Assembly (NCBI GenBank): GCA_001687465.1 | Contig: LVLI01000905.1 | Span: 20,838 to 84,837, forward strand | Length of the DNA: 64,000 nt | Source of the DNA: Halocafeteria seosinensis | Lineage: Eukaryota > Sar > Bigyra > Bicosoecida | Reading direction: 5' to 3' | Shown here: positions 21,094 to 32,624 of the stretch, in pieces | Position numbering within the stretch: position 1 is the stretch's first letter | Layout: each line of letters opens with the position of its first letter | The notes under the pieces: model-generated | The model's input: only the letters and a program-made list of their open reading frames with translations | What the model was told of the DNA's origin: nothing | The model's database searches: none | Program-made: the position numbers and the translations under genes

Positions 21094-24000
21094 ATGGAAC
21101 CTTTGCGTCATCGTGGTAGTAATGGTCCCGGGAATACTGGCGGAAGCTCACCGCGTCCCTCCAGTCCCAGTCCTCTAGCGCATCAACAGCAGTCCCATAG
21201 CTCCTCTGCGCATCAAAGTGCCAGCTCCAAGGAAGCCCCGCGTGTGTCCTCGTTGAGACAGCATAGGAAAGCGAAACAGGAAGGAGAGGAGGAAGAGGAC
21301 AATGTGGGACTTCAACTGCTGTCCTCGTCCCCATCTTCCTCCTCTCCTTACGAGACGGATAGCTCCCCTTCAGAGGCCTTAACACACGCAAGCACATCGT
21401 ACATGTCTTCCCCCTTTCGAGCGGCAGGAGCTACTGTGCCGAAAGAGGGCGTGAATGGCGAAGGAGTGGTGTGCAACGAAGGTCTTTCCCACCTGATTCG
21501 GGCCACCAGAGGCTGCGTGGAAGCCTGTGAGAAGACAAGGAGGCTCGTTGATGAAGACTCCGAGTTGTTGGATGCATACCACATTCATGAAGATATACGC
21601 GAAGTTTCGCTGAGCTTGGCCACTTTGGACCGGTCGTTATGCAGTTTTTGCTGTGAGGTTCTGGAGGAAGCGGGAGGAGTTTCGACCGAACTCTCCAAGT
21701 CTGACTTAGCGTCCATTATTGACCAGTACGTCATATGCTGAGACCGATTCTCGCATTAAAGTTACTTGACCGTACTCGCTCCGGAAAACACGTTGTCGTT
21801 TCGCAGAATTCAGCATCTTCCCGCAAGTATTCAACTGAAAAAACTACCCCCCGGAGGTCTGACTTCATTGCTCTATCATTTTCATGTCACTTTGGATGAA
21901 GCAAATAAGATAATGGATAGCATAAAACCATCTTGGATGATCGGTCTGATTCGTATGTAACTTACACTGAGTTCTTGCTTTGGGCGTTGTTGACTCAGGC
22001 ATATGTGTCTGCCATACTACCTGCAGGATGGGTATACCCCATTGCAACGTTCCTCTGCATGGTTGCTATTCACCGGAAGGTATTAACAGCTTCTTCAAAG
22101 GCGTTTCGAAGGAGGTGGCCAGCTTCCCTGGCCCTTGGGCTCTTGGCCATTTTACTCTATCGGCGTTTGCAACACAATACCAGTGCGTTGAGAGCCAGGC
22201 TCCGGCAAATGCATAAGCAATTACTCCTACTACTGCGGATCTGGCTAATTAGTGTTGACGTGTTTAAGACAGCCAATATTTCGAAGAATAAATCCTATGC
22301 CTTAATGTTGGGTAACGTCAGCGAGATGAGTCGTCCAAAACCTACTGCGAGAAAACTGCTCGAGGAAGCTTATCTTCCACAAGATGCAATGTTGTGGTGC
22401 AAACGAAATCCGGCGTTAGCATGGTTAAAATACGGCCTGGACTGCATTTATGCCGGGTTTGGTTTAGGTTTCCAGTGTGGAAGGAACGTCACATGGGCTT
22501 TGGAATGGCCTGCCTCCATTGTAGCCATTGTGTATTTTGCATGTCGTCCGGAGAGTGCTTCTCAGTATGCGGGAAAGACTTTAAAAGGGTGCCCAGTTGA
22601 GTTTGTGCAAAGAGTAAGTGCGCTTTGATAGGGACGTGTTATCATCATGGTTTTAACCATACCGTTTGGGCGCTTTATTGTGCAGGTCTGGCGACTGCTC
22701 GATTCTACTCCGGCGAGAATGTTGGCGGGACTAACGCTTCCTGACCTGAATTTCAATGAGGCACTGAACATTGCTGGTGCCAGTTGTCATCTGTTCTCCG
22801 CAGATAGCAACGGTTTGGAAATCAGAAAGTTGAGTAAACTTCAGGCGTGCCCTTTCCCGGAGGCGCTACTCCAAGCGGCGGATGGTATGGTGGGTACGAA
22901 TGAGCAAGTACCGCATCCGTCTAATTCTACCTCAAGTGGAAACGGTTTACACGGGCGAAGAGTGACAAATCCGAGCTTGGTCAACATACAGCCCCCAATG
23001 AAGCGGTTTAAGTTTCGACAAACTCTCGGTACCATTTTGTCTCCAGACAGTGAAAATACATCTCCTGACAAAGCTGGAGACATCGAAAGCATTAAACTTC
23101 CGCCTGCTCAGAGCAACGTGGGAAGAGTGGCTCACTCCAGCAGCTCTACTCAGACGGCTCAGGCACAAGCGAGTTTTGAGGTAAGTCATGCGGCTGACTG
23201 GACTCTTTGAAAACATGTTGGTAATACGTCTTAAACAATTACAGCGTCGGTCTTTGAGCTCCGTTGGCCTCGGATATTTCAATGAAAATGGAGAGTTCAC
23301 GCCGAGTTCAGAGCTGTCAGCTCAGTGGAAGCGCACACCTGAGAAGGAGAAGGAACGCTTTCAAACTATGTCAGAGAAGAAAATTTCACCTGGCGAGGTT
23401 GTGTCCAATGTCAAAGTGAGCAGTGACGGGGAAATTGAAGAATACGATTTGTCGTCTCCTCTCATGTACCAAGGATCGAGTCCGGAAGCAGAAGATACCG
23501 AGGAAAATAATCAAGGTCCACCTACGCTACTTTACGTTCATGGAGGTGGCTTTGTTGGTTCTAGCTTTGCGTCCGACGCAGTTTTCTTATCGAAATGGGC
23601 GAAAGAGAGTGGATTTTCTGTTGTATTTGCTCACTATAGCCTTGCCCCGCAGCACATTTTCCCTACCGCTTTGAATGAGTGTATGACCCTCTACCAAGCA
23701 CTGCGGTACAAGGCCCGTTGCCGCCGTATTGTTGTAGCGGGTGAATCGGCTGGAGGACATATTGCAACGGCACTTGTAATACGATGCATAACTTCAGGAG
23801 TACAAGTTCCCGATGGTCTAGTGCTGGGATATCCTTCACTAAATCTGAATGAAGTGACAGGACCTTCTCGTGCATTACACTTGAACGATCCACTCGTGCC
23901 CATGGGGCTTTTGACAACGTTAGCTAATGCCTACAAGCCTGAGTTTGCGAGAAATTCTCCAACGGATAACGCCTACTTGCACCCTGGGTGCGCAACTGAT

Positions 24001-24377
24001 AGAGTTTTACAGTATGTCATACCGAAAAATAGTAATGTTGCTGGTATACTGTTTATGTTGAGTAACAATTATTTGCAGGTACTTCCCGACAACGTCCATT
24101 GTGGTAGGAGGGCTAGACCCACTGCTAGATGACGCAATTGATTTTAACACACGACTGCGCCGCGTTGGAGTAACGGGCAGTTTAAAAGGTACGTCTTAAA
24201 CACTGTTCGCTATTGTATCACACTCCCGTATTTCTTCCAAATCTCCGAATTGCAGTCTTTCGCTCGTTGCCTCACGGATTTTTCAATTTTAGTTGGCTAC
24301 CTCTTGCTAGCGAAGGCCTCGACACAGCACGAGAGTGGATAAGCCTTTGTTTGGGTACAGAGCGTGCTCCACTCTAA
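21094..24377 (+). CDS. Hormone-sensitive-lipase-type lipase (N-terminal HSL domain plus alpha/beta hydrolase)
   Basis: Seven exons, 21094-21725, 21807-21952, 22027-22613, 22686-23180, 23245-24011, 24079-24188 and 24256-24377, give 952 residues with all phases closed. The first ~130 residues are Ser/Pro/Gln-rich and disordered. Residues ~130-500 resemble the HSL N-terminal domain, including YAGFGLGFQCG, which corresponds to the family's YGRCLGFQF motif. Residues ~620-952 are the catalytic domain: oxyanion motif HGGG at 719-722, nucleophile in GESAGG (Ser788), Asp889 in VVGGLDPLLDD and His919 in LPHGFFNF. The enzyme should hydrolyse diacylglycerol, steryl or other acyl esters, probably on lipid droplets. 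The region between the domains (~500-600) is Ser-rich and could be a regulatory module. It is convergent with the carboxypeptidase gene, 35 bp apart. Confidence 0.9.
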
Positions 24378-24412
24378 CTCCTAATACACACTACACCCTC
24401 TCGAAGCATGTT

Positions 24413-27400
24413 CTAGCTATTTTTCTTCCATGCGCTCAGTTGGCGCGGTTGCGCAGAGCGCGAACGCAACAAGACTCCAGATCCATTTCGATTACTACCA
24501 CTGCTACTCGCTCTTTTGGCCGAAGACGGTTTCGGTGGCTTATTGCTTCGAGAGCTTGTTGGGCAAAGTCCAATTGACTCATTGTCACCATTGAACTCGA
24601 TTTCGACTCTACTTGTCGCAGGCTCTCCATCACCCTCCCATGGGGAATATTCAGACGCTGCCGAAGCAGTTCTGGAGCTGAGAGGTTCTGTGCGGTCGGT
24701 ACCAACGTTGGGTAAGGTGGTAACGGAACGTTGTTCCGCTTCCCCACCTTGGATCCGTTCCTTCGCCTCAGGCTCTCTTTGTCCACTGTTCGCAATCACA
24801 GGTAAGCTGTTGTCAGCATCTGTGGCCGCGGACGAGACGCGAGGTGTCACTGCCGATTCTCTATCATCACTTTGTTCCCCCGTTGAAGAGTACTGGTCAT
24901 CGACATCCTCGTCGATCGAGGAATTACTCGCTTGATCTTTGGCAGCTCTTTTCTTTTTCTTCTTGGTTGTATGCTTTCGAAGTGGCACTACGGGAGGCTT
25001 TCGTACCCACTGAGGTTGCTTTTGATTATCTCGCTTTTCACCTTCGTTACCATTCTCAGATTTTTTCTCGTTGAGCATGGATAAAGCCTTCAAACGATGC
25101 ATCGGCGCCATTAGGGCCGAAGCGTCACTCAGTCCCTTCGCTTGATAGGGCTTCTCTCTTACTATTTTCTTTTTCTTTCTTTGTCTATCCGCCGTACTTG
25201 AAGGAGCCGTTTGGCAGCGCTGATCTTTGTCATTGCTATCCTCACCTCTTGACATGATTTCTGCAGCGGCATCCTTCAGTCCCGACTCTCGGAGAAGCTT
25301 CACCAGCTCTGATATCTCAAGGTTGTCATCTGAAGGACAATCGTCACTAGCATCACTCTTGTGCTCTTCATCCTCTTCCACTGTCGTTTGCTCTACTGTG
25401 TCTTGGATGCTTAGCACATGCTGACACGCTTTTCCAAGAGAATGATCGGTCCTTGAGAAATCAATTGGTGGGGACTTTTGTAAGTCCAGGTTTATTGTCG
25501 CATTTCCGTCCAGCAGCTGCATTGTTTCCGATTCTTCGCCAATCCACTTGATAGCACCGTAGTACGTTGAAAAGTCGGCATCGCTTGGTGTAAGCGTTTC
25601 AGGCTTGTCGTTCGAATCTCTCCATGAGCAATCGGTTCCGCTGGTTAACCCGAACAATTTGGCCCACTTCTTTGAGCTTTTATCGTCAGCTTTCTTCGTC
25701 GCTTTGAATGACTCCTGCTCATAGCGACTCTTTGAAGACGGCGACAGAGTGTCTCGGAAACTAATGGTACGTTCGGGGCTCAAGAGTGGATCAGCTGAGT
25801 CTCCTTGTGGTAAGGCACTCTGGTCACCACTTTGGTCGCGTCGAAAGACTTCGCCCATCAAAGAGTCTGAGTGATAGAGCAGAGTGGAAATAGAGAGATG
25901 TCGCACGATAGTATCGATAACAGACATTCTTTGAGCGGTGATCGCAGATAGCGCTCGAGTGGCTTGACCCTCGCACAGCTTCTTATTGAGCAGGAGGGTG
26001 TACATCGCTTTAACAAAATCTCCACCAGCTATCATGTAATCTGCACAGCACACCGGAAACTCCTACCCAGGTGAAGAAATCCGGAACATCCTATACAGCA
26101 GCCAACATACCAGTTTCATTAAAGTGGAATCCATTACTTCCGCAGAAACTTGCTTCGCATGTGTATGCCAACGGTATTTGCAGCTCCCGGAAAACGACGG
26201 AACGCGCTGTACCCGTTTTATCCTTCGTCAGCTTGAAACGACATTTATCGAACGAAAACGAGGAGGTATTATCCGACTGCGACATCAACAATTCGCCAAG
26301 ATAGATGCGTGAGAATCTCCACATACTATACCGCAAGTGATACATACGAGGACCGCCGGGACGACCTTGATTAACCTGTCAAGTTCACCTTTAGGCCAAC
26401 ACATCCAGCCGGGATCTCTCCTTGAAATGAGAGGATCAGTCCATTGTGGAGGGCCACTATGGTGTCTATTCGCCTCCATGCTCATTTTTACTTTCATCTT
26501 CGAGCCAAACATATCTACGGTAGCATCACATAGGCTGCTTATCATGGATAACGGGTTCTTCGGGTCAACGACGGAGGACGACGAGCCACTCTCTTCTCTC
26601 GTACTAGGATTAGCCGAAGTGCATCCCCACTGCCCGTTCCCTTTGGTAGCACTACCGGGACACGAGTAGAAGAAAATACCTTGTTGCCGACTCTGTCAAA
26701 AAAAAAAAAAAAACCAACAAAAAGCACAACGCTGGTTGCACCAGATACAAGTGAACAAAATTGGTAAACAATGTACTTACATGACCATGAAAATCGCAAT
26801 AAAGCGCTACCCCTACCGTGTTATTTAAGGTTTCCATCATGGTCTTGAGATTATAAATGGTTGGATGAAGAACGCGGTGGGGATATTTCCATCTCCGGTT
26901 CAAGTCCGCTCCCGCTAAGCTGCACACAGGTATACCTCTATGCACAGAAGAAAACATACAACGGGAGCAAGCTATGCGAACTTACCTCGTTCTATAGTTC
27001 CCGTTAATTACACCATCGACGTTTAGCATAGGAATGATGCGTATTGTGTAGTGGCGCCGGAGCCACTTCGCACAACCATGGTCACTCAGGAGCTGTCTAA
27101 TCACACCTTCCATTACCCAAGAGGCATTGCTTTCTCCTGGGTGTACTCGGGCAGAGAGGACGATAACTGCAAATATCATTATCCACGTCAGTGGGAGCTC
27201 GAGTAAGACAACATGGAATGGACGGGATACTTACCTTGCCGTTTGGAAGGTCTCCGTAAGTCCTCACCTTCCTCAGCAATTGTCAGCATTTCGCATTTGT
27301 TTCCTGCCATTGTTTCACACAATCGTTCCTTGGTGACAAGCGGCTTTAAAGAGGGAGTGTTAACAATCTGGCGTAGTATTCGACATAAATCTGCATCCCG

Positions 27401-29826
27401 AAACAGACATACCATTTGTCTCAACTTGTCTGCTCTCCCTGATTGGCGTAACTTACCGGTGTACGTGTACGGATAACACATAGCAAAGTAACATAGATCG
27501 TGCCTATATTTGAACGTGTGAGTAAACGTCAAAACATAGAACCTTTCGCTGGAGTCTGCATCCGCCGGTACCTGCGGAATTATACCCAAAGCCGAATGTT
27601 ACGGACTATCGTATAAAATGTGCTGAAGCTGAGACGACTTACTTTATAGTAACAAATTTGTTCGCAGTCAGAGTCAACATAACGAAATCTCGATTTCCGG
27701 TCGCTGGGAGTACTGTCGGTTGTCTCCCCATCACCCGATGTAGAGCCTTCATTGTCGCCCATTGTATACCCGCAGCGATACCAACCACGTCCATCTCTTT
27801 CGGATTCTCCAACGCTGTATGCCAGCGGTAGCATACCATAATTGTACATAGAGTCCGGTTTCGAAAAATTTGTAATGTGGAAAACATAAGGCACGCCAGG
27901 TTGCACATTCGAGACCGAGAAGAAAAACCTGCAGTCATACTTAAGCGTCGGTAAGATATAGTGGAAACCCCAGGAAATCAGAACTCTTCTAAACTTACCA
28001 TTGTCTATGTCCTCGACTATGCACGTCATTGTGCATATGAAGCTCATATTCTTGAGCGCCTGCACTATCAAAGAAGGATTGCATACCTCACAATAATACT
28101 ATGAGGCATGTTCAAACTTACAAGGCGCATTATCTTTCCGTTGAACGCGCATAGCCTTGCGAAGGTTACCGGCTTCAAAATGGGAATCGAACACTACATC
28201 AGTAGGCGCTAGCACACGAGAAAAGTTAAACGAATCAGAGTAAGCATAAACCACCTTTCGAGGTGCGGCGCCGTCGCGAGGAAACCGTCTTTGAAAAGCA
28301 GCCTTGTTGATTTTTGCAGAATGCATGGGTTCGGGCTCGGCGTCTCGGGGATTCACGGTGTCAAAGCGTACGCTGTTCAATGCCTTCCTTCGCAATATTG
28401 TGCCTGTATGTTGCGGAGGGATACGTTTTTCGAAATTATGCTGTAACGGCGCCACATCAGAGGATTCACTTGAGTCTTCGGACTCCTCGTCATTTCCAGA
28501 ATTGTTATTATGCGATGCACTGTCCGTAGTGCCACCGTAAACCATTGGGGAAAACGCAGCAGCCTCATTATCTGTGGAGCCGTTACCATGACTCCGTAAT
28601 CTCAACCTTTGGTTCGTTTTCCGGGTTACATCGCCAGAATATTCTTCACATCGGTCGATGTCCGGTACAACCGGGGTATGGGGATGCTGCTCGTCCAAAG
28701 ACTCCTTGAACTCTCCATTAGAATCGGGCTTGCTCCTTAGTGGCCAAAATCCATTTTCGAAGCCATCAAGGAAAGATTTTCTGGGTACTGCGAGATACTT
28801 TGACCTTGCACTTTCAGATCTTCGGAGAGTGCCTGACCGGGGAGTTCCAGAGCTTGGACTGTGTGCCTCCTGCTTTTTCGAGTTGCTACCGTGAGAATCT
28901 TCCCTACTACGATTGTAGGGTTGAGGGGAGCTGGCGGATGGTATCTGACTCCAACTCATGATCTTGCGCATAGTGCTACTCTGGCGTGCGCTGTGGTCAT
29001 TCGTTTCGGAGGATTCCTCATTCCCACTTTGAAGAGACTCAAACGAATTCGTGGACGTCTTGTTCCGACTTTGACGATAGCTCAAGTGCCTCGAAACGTA
29101 CGTTCTCGTTCGATAGCTGGTGCTGCTGGACAGTAAAGCGCTGTGGGGGCGTTGCTTGCTGCGTTGGGACTCATTCTGGCAACTTGGAGATCGTGTTTCT
29201 TCCCCTTCCTTCTCTTGTTGTTGAGTGAGTGCAGCGCTGATATGAAAATGCGATTTTGAATGCAGCTTGTTGTTTCCTTTCGAATGCTGTTTGTCGTCCT
29301 TTTTCATCGAGATATTGTCAAGTAAAGGAGATTCTTCCTCGTCATTGCAGGAATCATGGGATGGAGCCTTCCCCAAAGACATACTCTTCGTTCGCTGCGG
29401 TGACGTGACCGCCAGTTTAGTGTCACCCTCTAACGTATCCCCACTGCTCTGAGACCTGTATTTTTGGTCCCTAATCCTCCTCCGAAGTTTTTGTGTCATG
29501 AATGCATTAAAGGTTGCAGGTTGTTGCTCCAGGTTCTCAATCGCCTCTTCAAAGGACCCATTGCTGCTTCCCGGCACCACTCCCGTCAGAGGCGACGGGG
29601 GCGTCTGCTTAGTGGGAGTACTCGGCACGGGTGAATTGGACCTCTTATCACCTGTGGACCACGTAAAGACCCCTGTAGACGCTGTAGCGGTAGCGCTCCC
29701 GCCGGCGATAACCGGAGATGGGGGGAAAATGGCGTTATGTTGCTCCATGACAGCCTTTCCAGCACGATTCCCTAGTACATGGTCGTGTGCTCTTGTGTCT
29801 GGTCCACTTGGAAGTGGGAAAAGCAC
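24413..29826 (-). CDS. Cytosolic carboxypeptidase, M14D/Nna1 family (tubulin deglutamylase type)
   Basis: Ten exons: 29826-28122, 28059-27999, 27928-27643, 27571-27457, 27390-27235, 27166-26986, 26919-26781, 26692-26492, 26375-26111 and 26040-24413, total 1578 residues. The junction 26492/26375 is less certain; it is the phase-consistent choice. The family N-terminal domain starts at [13 protein letters not shown] near the end of exon 1. The catalytic domain shows zinc ligands His and Glu in [11 protein letters not shown], the LNPDG-like [10 protein letters not shown], substrate Arg in [10 protein letters not shown], third zinc ligand in YCDFHGH, and the catalytic Glu in TCEASFCG. Such enzymes trim glutamate side chains from tubulin and fit the ciliary DRC3 nearby. 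Unusual are a ~540-residue disordered N-terminal and a ~540-residue charged C-terminal extension. Start may instead be the Met at 29748. Confidence 0.88.
26698..26714. repeat. 17-base poly-A run (poly-T in the carboxypeptidase transcript)
   Basis: On the minus strand this is an uninterrupted T17 directly before GACAG, the acceptor of the carboxypeptidase exon 26692-26492. It acts as an extreme polypyrimidine tract and is a likely site of length error in sequencing. Confidence 0.9.
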
Positions 29827-30782
29827 TTAAATAGCCGTGTAAAACACGACTGAAACACAGCACCACCTTCAAGATATCCCCTTTTTGTCTCTTTTCTGCC
29901 CGATATCGCCTCTATGCCGTCCTTTTCAATGCTTCCACCGGCACGAACAATTGTCCCCGTGTATGTACACTCGGCCCCCCCCCTTCGAAATCGGATCGAA
30001 AAATGAGCTGTGGGAGCCAGAGGAACGTGTTTTCGCCTCTAGCCGTTAGTACGGCAGAACAGGAAGTTTTGGTCGCTTGTCGGGGAAACACTGGAAGCGT
30101 TGGCTGCTTGTCTGCCAAAGATCCGTCGACCTCATAAAGAGTGCGGCCAGTGGATCGGCTTGCGCTATGTCGACAATCCTACTGCTAGTGGAATGAATGA
30201 AAAAATAGAGTGGGGTAGTATACAGGAGTGTATACTGTAGGGAATAGCAAGAAACCACGAGGTCGCAAGAGCACGTTTGCTTCCTAACCGCTGCTGCCGA
30301 AACAGAGGGGGGAAAGAAACCCCGGACGAAAACACCCTCTTCTCTGGCGTTCTGTGTTTCGCGGGTACTCTCTCAAGCACGGTATTTCTCTTCCACATTA
30401 ACCAGAAATATCTGCCCCCCTGCCTGACACGTTGCGTGTAGCGTGTCAAGCCTTTGGATAATCGAAAGCAAAAGTCGAAAACCCAGGCGGGAACACCACT
30501 TGTTGCGGGAGCAGTCCTGCGGGCAGAAAAACAAGCTGTTCTACAAATTGTCCACGACAAAGGGTTTAACCTACGACGTGGTGCTAGACGACAAATGAAG
30601 TATAAGAGAAGGCAATAGAAGCGTTCTGGACGTAATCTGGGGTAGAGTGGATGCGGAGCAAGGTGTCCGCTCCGGCTGGACCGAGGGTTTTTACGTTAAT
30701 TTAACCAGTGATGTAACCATGCCATACCAAATGTGCAGGAATTAACTGTGTATTGAGATCAGACCAAAGTTACAGGAGTGTG
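29827..30782. other. Intergenic stretch between two minus-strand genes
   Basis: The region lies between the carboxypeptidase start and the CTU1 stop. It contains a C9 run near 29973 and short open frames on the minus strand (the longest 131 codons at 30165-30560) without any motif or splice continuation. No RNA gene is visible to me. Confidence 0.45.
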
Positions 30783-32302
30783 CTAAAAGTCCAAGCCATC
30801 TAATGGACCCTTGCGCGATGGCTGGAGTGTAATGTGGTTTTGTCCCCTCGACTTGCTATCGCCGTTCGCTTGACAACACCCTGATTCCTCCCCAGTATTG
30901 ACATCCCCAGTTTTACAGCAGGATGTGTTACTACTAGGAGAACTGCAGCCTTCACTATTGGCTTGTTCATTATCAAGTTTCTTCCGCACTCGCTCTGTTG
31001 CCAAGCCCATGCGCGGCTTTCCTTTATCCAGTCCATCCAAAAGCACGCAGGCCTTACAAAGGCGCTGTGACGATATATAGCCGCAATTTTCACATTTGCG
31101 AAGTGTCGGCATCTTTGCCTTAGCGGACTCTGAATTCGATTGATCAATCCGAAAGGATTCCGCAGAGTAGATTATATCCAATATGCTGGAGGGTCGTATC
31201 GCCTCCAGATCTTTCAGGAATTCCCTTGCGTATCCACGGTAGGCATTGGGTGAATAAATGCATTCCGTTGAAAAATAATCCAATTTCTTGAAATACGCGT
31301 AGAGCACAATTTCTTTCTCGTAAGTATACTTGAATGGCTTGCATCGAGGCATCGTATTCCCCATGCCAGTCGTGATGGAAACACACCGAGCTAAGCGAGC
31401 TATGTCACCCCTCAAAATATTCATCAATACAGTTTCTGCAACATCATCGGCGTTATGTCCTGTTACAATCTTATCGGCATTCATGAAAGCTGCTCCTCGG
31501 TCTAATGCTTGGCGACGGAAGACTCCACAAAACGTGCCTGCAAACACAAGGATTCAAGTCAATAAGAGAGGCAATGTGTGACACGTTACTAGAAGCACAC
31601 TCACAGTTATTCCGCAAACCTATTCTCTCCACGATTTCATCCATGGACCATCCGTAGAGGTCCTTGTACGATACGATTCGCAGCGGTACCTGGTACTGTT
31701 GCTGGTTTCGTTTCACAGTCTGCGCCAAAACGCAACGAGTCATGTCAACTACCACCTTCGACGCTTTGCAAGAAAGGAGGACAACTCACCTCCAAAGAAT
31801 CGTCACGGTATCCAGTAATTCCCTCATCAATGGAGAGAAGAAACAAGTCTAAACCATACGAGTACCGTTCATTCAGGGTTGTCATAATTTGGGCCAGAAC
31901 GGTGGAATCTGCGTTGTCAAGTAATTTATCACTTTTGTTGAATGATGACGAGTCTGTATGACGGCGACGACGACATATACCTTTGCCCCCAGAAGCAGCG
32001 ATGGCAACACGCTCTCCTGGCTTGAATAATTCATTGTCTATAATGGTCTGATGAATTTCGACTTCAAAGCACTCATAAAAACATCCCTTGCAGATCTTTT
32101 TCCCCGTTTTCGGACGCACGAGAGCCGGCCGATTCTCTTGACAGACGTAGCACACAGGCTTCGGCTTCGACTTCTTCTTCCTGGGGGCTGTCTGACCCTC
32201 ACTAGAGGCTGTAGGATGGCTTTGATGCGTAGGAGTCGGTGTCTCTTCACACCGACGAGAAGAAGCTGCACTGGCGTGCTGCTCCTCCCCGTCCTCACCC
32301 AT
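30783..32302 (-). CDS. CTU1: Cytoplasmic tRNA 2-thiolation protein 1 (CTU1/NCS6)
   Basis: Four exons, 32302-31981, 31908-31790, 31719-31605 and 31537-30783, give 436 residues. The enzyme activates and thiolates wobble U34 of cytosolic tRNA Lys, Glu and Gln, using Urm1-derived sulphur with CTU2. Visible features are an N-terminal zinc knuckle (Cys51, Cys54, Cys71, Cys74), the PP-loop SGGKDS (104-109), [18 protein letters not shown], the [16 protein letters not shown] segment with the catalytic cysteine, [20 protein letters not shown], and a C-terminal zinc finger (CENCGY and LCKAC). The last ~70 residues add a Cys-rich extension not typical of the family. The first intron (72 bp) falls inside the PP-loop codon Asp108, is a multiple of three and has no stop. 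The disordered first ~45 residues are Ser/Thr/Pro-rich. Confidence 0.95.
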
Positions 32303-32624
32303 TTTAGTGGCCCCACTTTCCTTATATATGTTTATTATCTATCTATCTATCTATAGGGCGTTTTTCCGTGACAATTCCTGCCATTATAGTGCTTGAAATG
32401 GACTAGTATTCGCAAGTTGAAGTTCTTAGTAGCAGAAATGTTTGACGCATCTGAGAACAAGAAACCGAGCTCATTTAACGCACTATATATGCGTTTATAA
32501 GAGTCGTTTTGTTGACAGAACCGTGGCCATATATCACACACAGACGTGTGTGTATTGTATTTTGGGTTGGGATTTGTTTTGCGTTACGCGTAGTCGACGT
32601 TTGCCCTCATGGAGACCGCCAGGA
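32303..32624. promoter_or_regulatory. Divergent promoter region of CTU1 and the first glycine-rich gene
   Basis: The two genes are divergent across 322 bp. A TATATAAG-type element on the minus strand (about 32321-32330) lies ~20 bp upstream of the CTU1 ATG, and a TATC microsatellite adjoins it. The TATA role is inferred from position only. Confidence 0.4.
32336..32354 (+). repeat. (TATC) microsatellite, 4.75 copies
   Basis: A 4-bp unit repeats without interruption in the shared promoter region of CTU1 and the glycine-rich gene. Confidence 0.9.

Noticed and set aside
26880-26925. GGTTCAAGTCC, a match to a tRNA B-box
   Set aside because: No A-box or acceptor-stem pairing can be formed around it, and it lies inside a well-supported carboxypeptidase exon.
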